64,000 bases of DNA from Areca catechu. Lineage: Eukaryota; Streptophyta; Magnoliopsida; Arecales; Arecaceae. Position 1 is the stretch's first letter, and every line of letters starts with the position of its first letter. Positions 56,850 through 64,000 of the stretch are shown one piece after another. Under the pieces are notes generated by a model. The model did not search any database, had not been told where the DNA came from, and was given only the letters and a program-made list of their open reading frames with translations. The translations under genes and the position numbers were made by a program. Location of the stretch: assembly GCA_021397845.1 (NCBI GenBank), contig CM038040.1, positions 43,977,088 through 44,041,087 on the forward strand, written 5' to 3'.

Positions 56850-59800
56850 TTGCAGGTGTGCCTTGCAACCAAAAATAAAAGAAGAATGTGGTATCTGGAT
56901 AGTGGTTGCTCAAGGCACATGACTGGGGATGTGAAGCAATTCTCATCACTAGCAGCTATTGATGGTGGAAACGTTACTTTTGGTGATAATGGAAAAGGCA
57001 AAATCGTCGGAATTGGTAAAATCCATATCACCCCTAATGCTTATGTAGATAATGTATTATTTGTTGATGGCTTGAAACATAATCTTTTTAGCATTAGTCA
57101 GTTTTGTGATAAGGGTTTTAAAGTAATTTTTGAATCATCTTTGTGCATGGTATCTAGTCTAGATGTCGATGGCATCAAGTTCACTGGTCATAGGCATGGA
57201 AACATTTACATGGTTGATCTTGATGATCTAGCCATGGAAAGTGGTCAATGCCTAGTGGCTAAGGAAGCCAAGGCAAGTGAAACTGGTTGGCTTTGGCATC
57301 GTAGGCTAGGGCATGCTAGTATGTAGTTGATTTCAAAATTAAGCAAAAAGAATCTTGTAAAAGAATTGCCAAAACTCACATTTGAAAAAGATAAAATTTG
57401 TGCTGCATGTCAATTTGGAAAACAAACTAAATCTACTTTCAAACCTAAAGGAGTAGTATCTACTACTAGACCCCTTGAATTATTGCATATGGACCTCTTT
57501 GGACCAACCAGAACAACTAGTTTGGGAGGTAAAAAATATGGGCTAGTAATTTTAGATGATTACTCACGATTTACTTGAGTAATGTTTTTAGCTCATAAAG
57601 ATGAAACATTTTCAGCTTTTGTTAAATTTCATAAAAGGGTTTCAAACGAAAAAGATCTCACTATTGTTTCTTTGCGTAGTGATCATGGAACTGAATTTGA
57701 CAATCATGATTTTGAAGCTTTTTGTAATGAAAATGGTATTAGTCATAATTTTTCTGCACCTAGGACACCTCAACAAAATGGGGTGGTAGAAAGAAAGAAC
57801 AGGACACTTGAAGAAATGGCACGCACAATGCTTTGCGAAAATAATTTACTTAGATATTTCTGGGCAGAAGCCATTAATACTTCCTGTTACATTTTAAATC
57901 GTGTTTTAATTCGACCTATTTTGAAGAAAACACCATATGAGCTTTGGAAAAATCGAAAACCTAATCTCAAGTATTTTCGTGTATTTGGTTGCCGCTGTTT
58001 CATATTAAACAATGGCAAAGATAATATCAGTAAATTTGATGCCAAGTCAGATGAGGGTATCTTCTTAGGATACTCTACTTCTAGCAAGGCATACAGGGTC
58101 TTCAACAGAAGAACTCTTCTGGTTGAAGAATCAATTCATGTAGTGTTTGATGAATCTAACGAAAAATCTTCTAGAAAAGAAGATTCTATTGATGTTGAAA
58201 CAGGTACAAAGAAGCTTGAACAATTGACAATCAGTGAAGATGAGCCCAAAGGAGATGATGATCAAGAGAATCAAGATCAAACTCAAGAGATCAATGCAAC
58301 TTCACCAAAACCTTTACCTAAAGAATGGAGGTATGCACACGGACACCCTAAAGAGCTAATAATTGGTGATCCATCAAAGGGGGTAAGTACACGCACTTCT
58401 ATTAGAAATGTTTGTGATTATTTAGCTTTTGTATCTCAGATAGAGCCTAAGTCAATAGAAGAAGCTGAAAAAGATTGTAACTGGATTAATGCTATGCAAG
58501 ATGAACTAAATCAATTTAAAAGAAATAATGTTTGGACTTTAACTGAAAGACCCCTTAATGTTTCTGTAATTGGCACAAAATGGGTTTTTAGAAATAAACT
58601 TGATGAACATGGTATTGTAACTAGGAACAAAGCTAGACTTGTTGCTAAAGGCTACAACCAGGAAGAAGGGATCGACTTTGATGAAACCTTTGCTCCTGTT
58701 GCTAGGCTAGAAGCAATTAGACTTTTACTTGCTTTTGCTTGTTTTATGGATTTCAAGTTATTTCAAATGGATGTTAAGAGTGCCTTTTTAAATGGATTTA
58801 TTGAAGAGGAGGTTTATGTTGAACAACCTCCTGGTTTTGAAAATCATGAATTTCCTAATCATGTCTTTAAATTGCATAAAGCATTGTATGGTTTAAAGCA
58901 AGCTCCTAGAGCTTGGTATGATAGATTAAGTTCTTTTTGATGAAAAATGATTTCTCTAGAGGTAATGTAGATAATACATTATTTTTGAAAAAGAAAAATG
59001 ATGATCTCTTAGTAGTACAAATATATGTAGATGATATTATTTTTGGTGCTACTAACGAATGTCTTTGTCAAGAATTTGCTAAGTTAATGCAGAGTGAGTT
59101 CGAGATGAGCATGATGGGAGAACTCAACTTCTTCCTTGGACTCCAAATTAAGCAAACCAAAGAGGGGATCTCCATCAACCAAGCCAAGTACACAAGGGAG
59201 ATATTGAAAAAGTTTGGGATGGAGACTACCAAACCAATAGGTACCCCTATGAGCTCTTCATGTAAATTAGACAAAGATGAATGTGGTAAATCAGTAGACC
59301 AAAAATTATATAGAGGCATGATTGGTTCATTGCTATATCTAACTGCCAATAGACCAGATATAATGTTTAGTGTTTGTATGTGTGCACGTTTTCAGTATGC
59401 TCCTAAAGAATCACATCTCTTAGCTGTAAAACGTATATTTAGATACTTATCTGGGTCTATCGAAATTGGTCTTTGGTACTCTAGAGAGTCATCATATGAA
59501 TTAATTGCATATTCTGATGCTGATTTTGCTGGGTGTAAACTTGATCGTAAAAGTACTAGTGGAACTTGTCAATTCCTAGGAGTTAATTTGATTTCATGGA
59601 GCAGTAAGAAACAGAATTCGGTTGCTCTATCTATGGCGGAAGCTGAATATATAGCAGCTGGAAGCTGTTGTGCTCAGATTCTATGGATCAAACAACAACT
59701 CGAGGACTTTGGCATCAAACTAACTAAGACACCCATAAGATGTGATAATACTAGTGCAATCAATTTAACAAAAAATCCTGTACAACATTCAAGAAGCAAA

Positions 59801-59971
59801 CATATTGAAATAAGACATCACTTTATAAGAGATCACGTTCAAAACTCTAATGTGCTGTTAGAATTTATTTGTACTGATTATCAATTGGCTGATATATTCA
59901 CAAAACCATTGAATGAAGATAGATTTTGTATGATCATAAGAGAACTGGGAGTCATTGATCCTTTTACTTGA
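56850..59971 (+). pseudogene. S2 pol (protease, integrase, RT, RNase H)
   Basis: Protease: MWYLDSGCSRHMTGD. Integrase: WLWHRRLGHAS...CAACQFGK (HHCC), then HMDLFGPT, LRSDHGTEFDN and TPQQNGVVERKNRTLEEMAR, so D, D and E are all present. RT: GTKWVFRNKLDEHG, ARLVAKGYNQEEGIDFDETF, FQMDVKSAFLNGFIEEEVYV and QIYVDDIIFGA with both Asp. RNase H: YSDADFAGCKLDRKSTSG, ALSMAEAEYIA, CDNTSAINLTKNP, KHIEIRHHFIRD. Lesions: TAG at 57324-57326 where CAG fits, TGA at 57577-57579 where TGG fits, and loss of one T near 58935 that shifts frame. Copia domain order is clear. Confidence 0.95.
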
Positions 59972-60103
59972 AACTCTTCAATTCTCATCAAAATTCCTCA
60001 AAAATGATTTATAAATTCTCAAATATGTTTAAAGGTTATTTTTCTAAATTTTATCAATTTTTTGAATTTTACAGAATTTTATTTTGGATAATTTATTGTT
60101 GGA

Positions 60104-60210
60104 GGTCGACACTTTAATTTTTCGGAGGTCGACACTTGAGGTCGACCCCTAAGGCTTTTGGAGGTCGACACTTGAGGTCGATCCCTGAAAATTTTCAGAG
60201 GTCGACACTT
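60104..60210 (+). repeat. GTCGAC palindrome cluster upstream of the S2 third ORF
   Basis: Five GTCGAC copies and one GTCGAT variant within about 105 bp, mostly as GGAGGTCGACACTT. The same motif is arrayed in the S1 and S2 LTRs. Confidence 0.93.
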
Positions 60211-60666
60211 GAACGGAAACCCTCTTTTTTAAAAACCCGTCCGCAAGCCTTTTTTTCTCCACTTTTTTTTCATTTCTCCTTCGTGTGGTCCCCCTCCAAC
60301 TTCCCTAAACCTCTAAATAGTAGATTTCCACCCTTCTCCTTCATCTTTTTGGGTAATCCTCTCCTCTCCTCTTGCTTTCCTTGGAATCAAACCTCTTTTT
60401 GACCGTGTTCTTGGTTTTGGACAACCGAAAGCCTTTGCATCTTTCTACCCTCAAATCTCGGTTGTTTTTCAATTGAAATCACTTATTTCTTTCGTCCGTT
60501 TCTTACTTTTTCTTCATTTACTCTCGATTTTCTCCATTCTCACAAACCCTATCTCACCATTTCACCTTCTCCTCTTTTTCTCAATCCGTGAACCTCTCTT
60601 TCCCTCTCCTTTCCTCTTAGCCTTGCTTCATTGCACTTCTCCCTAAGTTACCCCTCTTCCTTTCAT

Positions 60667-62430
60667 ATGGGTCCGAGAAAGCACTTGGCAGTAAGGAAAA
60701 GGAGATTGGAACAAGGCCAAGGTAGCACTGAGCGACGAAGAAAAGTCAGACATGAGCGTGAGCCGACCCCAGAGCCACATGCACCAGTGCCAGCCAGCTT
60801 AGTTCGGAAGAGCATTGCTAGTGGGAGGCGTGTGGATATACCATTCTGGGATCAGCATCACTTCTTTATTGGAGATGTACTGAGAGATGCAGGTCTGGTT
60901 CATTTCTGTACGATGTCTGAGAGATTCTACCCAGACCTCATCAGGGAGTTTTATGGATCCATGGCCACTGATGGCGTTGGATGGTGTGCTACAGTACGTG
61001 GGATCGAGATTCCAGTGACACCGGAGGTCATCAGTCGCGTTTGGAGGATTCCACTTCACGGCACTGCTGCCACTTCGATCAGCGATAGAGAGCACGCCTT
61101 CAGATGTATTCTAGAGCGTGAGGATGTTAGCTGCATTTCCACAGTAGCCGCTAACCAGCTTTCACTGGAGATGAGAGTGCTGCATCACATCATCGCCCGT
61201 ATCTTGATTCCGAAGAGCGGGAGATTCGATTTTATCACTGAGCGTGAGCTGGTGTTGATGGTGTCCCTGAGACAGCGGACTCCCATCAACCTTCCCAGGA
61301 TCATGCTTCAGCAGATGGGTGAGGCAGCATCTCACAGGAGACTTGTTCAGCCATATGGCATGGGACTGACTCAGATATTCAGGGAGCATGGTATTTCATT
61401 TGACGGTATACCCTTCAGTCAGCTGCAGCATACTGATACTTATGGAGAGAAATCCCTGCATAGGATGGGATTTTGACTGATTGGTGACCACTGGGTGCGA
61501 CGAGAGTCTGGCCAGGAGCCAGATGAGGAGGATGAGATCCGAGCAGCTGAGGCAGGGCCTTCAGAGCCTACTGATCATGGTACACATCCTCGCCCAGCAC
61601 CAGAGTCAGAGACTGCGGAGCCTGAGCCATTCACGCCACCACCCTCATCAGCTCCAGCACCTACTACTGCTACTGCTACACCACGGAGGACTACAGTGAG
61701 GATATCGGACTTTGAGCAGAGAGTGACTGATCATATCTCAGAGGTCCGGACAGAGATCACTGGTGTACGACAGGAGCTACATGATCTGCGGATACACACA
61801 GATACACGCATTGGTGCTCTCTCAGCTAGTATGGATACAGGATTTTGACAGATCTTCAGCCTACTGAGATTAGCACTGCCATCAGGGACTGCAAATCCGA
61901 CAGTATCTCCTCCACATTCAGATGATGATGATGATGACTCCAGTGGATACAGTGACAGTGATGGAGATCAGCCTGGAGCAGGTAGTTCTGATGTTCCACC
62001 TGCAGATCCGATTCCAGAGATACCCCCTTCTGCTGATCCTCCTTCTACTGATCTTCCGAGTACAGATCCTCCAGCCACTGATGTGCCAGTAGATACTGAG
62101 CTTACAGAGTCACTGTTTGAGACTATTACTGGGATTCCGGATGATATAGATGAGCATACAGAGACAGATATTGATGATCCCACAGCTTATGAGCTAGTCA
62201 GCAGGCAAACCCCAGCTCAGTCTACTCAGCATACTGATCCGTCTACTCCTTCTGCTACTGCTTCAGTCGGGACATCTGTGGAGCCCTTTCCTCGGACCTA
62301 TAGATCTCGTAGGACTACACCTAGGTCTGGTCCCTCTCTAAGGACTCGGAGTCACTCTCATAGGACTCCAAAATCCTCATCTAGGATCATGGCTCCTGTC
62401 TCTTTTGATATACCTTCTGATGAGGAGTAG
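60667..62430 (+). pseudogene. S2 third ORF (envelope position, plant transposon-like domain)
   Basis: One frame of 588 codons, from MGPRKHLAVRKRRLEQ to DIPSDEE-stop, is interrupted only by two TGA codons (61474-61476 and 61846-61848). A basic N-terminus is followed by a globular part (about residues 40-270) with VDIPFWDQHHFFIGDVLRDA, RFYPDLIREFYGSM, VTPEVISRVWRIP and LIPKSGRFDFITERELVLMV, which resembles the domain called putative plant transposon protein. Then come an acidic P-rich stretch, a coiled coil near residues 340-390 (FEQRVTDHISEVRTEITGVR), a D/S/P-rich part (about 420-470) and a basic S/R-rich tail. No signal peptide or membrane segment is visible. Sireviruses often carry an ORF here, called env-like. 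Function unknown. Confidence 0.75.
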
Positions 62431-63086
62431 CCTCATATATTTACTTGTTGTACTTAGTTTGCTTTGTATGGTCTGTTGTATCAGTGTTTTGTGCTTACTA
62501 TGTAAGCAATTTTGTAACTAAATACATTTGTTTTTATCTATATTGTGATATTTTACTATCTGATACCAGCTCTTAGCATTTATCTTTTTAAACCCTCAAG
62601 ATAGAATATTTTTGTTATATTGAATGCACAAATTGAGGGGGAGCATGTATTTTATGCAACTAAATACTTCATTATAATTGAACATAAATTTTCTTAATAT
62701 ATCTTTCACTACAAAATGGACTTTTTGATTCTTGACAAAAAGGGGGAGTAGTAAAGTATATATGAGACTCCTTCTTATGTGTAGTAAAGTATATATGATT
62801 CTTATGAGTAAAGCTTGTATGTTTCTTATCTTTTTGACTCATGAGAATGTATGTTTCTTATCTTTTTAACTCATGAGAATGTTTTCACAAAAAGAAAGAA
62901 GTAAATGAAAAGTAAAATCTTTTTGACTCTTGAGAATGGTTTCACAAAAAGTAGATGAAAAGTAAAATTTTTATGATGTACTCATGCATGTAAGGATTCT
63001 TTGAAAATTTTTATCATTGCTATATTTTGCTTTTGGACTTAATTGCATATATACTCAAGGTTTTGTCATCATCAAAAAGGGGAGAT
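62431..63086 (+). other. S2 3' non-coding region with three polypurine-like tracts
   Basis: Purine tracts occur at about 62631-62644 (TTGAGGGGGAGC), 62737-62750 (AAAAAGGGGGAG) and 63074-63086 (CAAAAAGGGGAGA). The last abuts the 3' LTR and is the likely primer. Short direct repeats of GAGAATGTATGTTTCTTATC lie near 62810-62880. Confidence 0.8.
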
Positions 63087-64000
63087 TGTTGACTTTGGCT
63101 CCTTAGTTTTGATGATTAACAAAAGGTTGAGTATATGTTTGGACTAATGTTTCATCTCAAGATAAAGTTTCAGGACTTAGATTATTCAAAAAGAGTATCA
63201 AGAGTACAATGATGAAACTAAGTTTGCCTGATTTGGAAAAGAGCTCTTCTACCTTGGACAAGATCAAATTTCTCATATTGGACCTTCCTGTTAAGAAATA
63301 ATTAACAAAAGAAATAAAGGCTTAGAGAAACTCAAGCATGGCACGCACATCTCTAAGAGTTTCAGAAAATTTCAGATCAGAGGTCGACCACTAGAGGTCG
63401 ACACCTTGTCAAAGGTCGACCACCAGAGGTCGACTCATGAAGAGAAGAAAAGTTCAGCATGGCCGGCACGGCAAAATCTTAGTGGCATGCTCCAGAGGTC
63501 GACCACCAGAGGTCAACACCTATCCAGAGGTCGACACCAGAGGTCGACTCATAGCCTGAGAATTCAAAATGGGTAGAACTATGATTTTCTGGATTTTTCC
63601 CTAAAATAAACTGGAGGTCGACTCATGAGGTCGACACCTGATCCAGAGGTCGACTCATGGCATAACGGCTAGTTTTTCTGAACTTTTGATTTGATTTCTA
63701 ACGGCCATAAACGGCCATATTTTTGATTCTAACGGTCTTGTGGAGTTGTTTCAGCATGAATGAGGTATTTAACCTCCACCAAACTTCAAAAAAGACAAGG
63801 AGACAAAGTGAAAAAGTTTAGAGTCAAAGTACAAAGCCTTCAATCAATTCCAAGCCAAAAAGAGTGAGAAAACCAAGAGATTCCTTAGCCAAAAGCTTTC
63901 CATCTTTGAGGAATCCAACTTTCAAGTATTTGGCATTTAGTGAGGTCCAAAGATTCCAAGGAAAAAGGCTTGAAGAGTCTCCATCAAGAGCTACAACGAA
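63087..64000 (+). repeat. S2 3' LTR, first 914 bp
   Basis: Matches 53604 onward; the window ends inside it. It has ten GTCGAC copies. One 18-bp GTCGAC-containing unit present in the 5' LTR is missing here. Confidence 0.96.

Larger units (their letters stand above)
53604..64000 (+). mobile_element. S2: Sirevirus-type Ty1/copia element, runs off the right edge
   Basis: 5' LTR (53604-55076), primer site (55079-55090), gag, pol, a third ORF and the start of the 3' LTR (63087 on). Gag wording, the long gag-pol with a helical C-terminus, the extra ORF after pol and several purine tracts fit Sireviruses. Pol keeps all main catalytic motifs; only a few lesions are seen. By eye about 17 substitutions separate the first 900 bp of the two LTRs, so the insertion is recent in relative terms. 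It sits in the T4 protease. Confidence 0.95.

Noticed and set aside
60667..62430. Reading the S2 third ORF as a viral envelope gene
   Set aside because: Only its position supports that; no signal peptide, membrane segment or cleavage site is visible.

Overview
This window is plant nuclear DNA, almost certainly from a monocot. It is a retrotransposon-rich stretch around one intact host gene. The gene, at 23673-25321 on the minus strand, is a three-exon orthologue of MUTE, the bHLH factor that ends the stem-like phase of the stomatal lineage. Its frame, splice sites, start and stop can all be read directly, and it encodes 189 residues. No other host gene could be supported. The species is not determinable; the protein looks monocot-like, and the mix of large Tat-type Ty3/gypsy elements and Sirevirus-type Ty1/copia elements fits a palm-like or similar genome (inference).

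Layout. 1-7207: an LTR with an initiator-Met primer site (candidate 574-1477) is fused to the 3' half of a Tat-type gypsy element, T1 (integrase tail, tandem repeats, antisense ORF, 3' LTR). 7880-19779: complete but decayed Tat element T2, with target duplication ACTGC. 19785-26472: the host island with MUTE. 26478-43343: Tat element T3 on the minus strand, target duplication ATAGT, with its RNase H interrupted at 33089-38972 by a Sirevirus-type element S1 that has LTRs and gag but no pol. 44096-45304: candidate solo LTR. 47753-50035: PIF/Harbinger transposon remnant (Myb-like ORF and DDE transposase), cut at 50036 by Tat element T4, which is itself cut at 53604 by Sirevirus-type element S2. 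S2 runs off the right edge inside its 3' LTR.

How the parts relate. T1, T2 and T3 share one plan: gag-pol on one strand, a minisatellite block after integrase, an antisense ORF (plant gypsy-type transposon domain, coiled coil, conserved C-terminal motif) with introns in its own orientation, then the 3' LTR. S1 and S2 have nearly identical LTRs, but their gag proteins differ strongly and S1 has no pol, so S1 looks like a non-autonomous partner of an S2-like family. S2 has almost all pol motifs, LTRs that differ by roughly 2 percent by eye, and a third ORF after pol that does not look like an envelope protein. Many stop codons in these elements are explained by C-to-T changes, as expected for methylated, silenced repeats.

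The points most worth a second look are the MUTE gene with its S/T-P-rich linker, the conserved antisense ORFs, the pol-less S1 partner, and the GTCGAC palindrome arrays found both in the Sirevirus LTRs and just upstream of the S2 third ORF.
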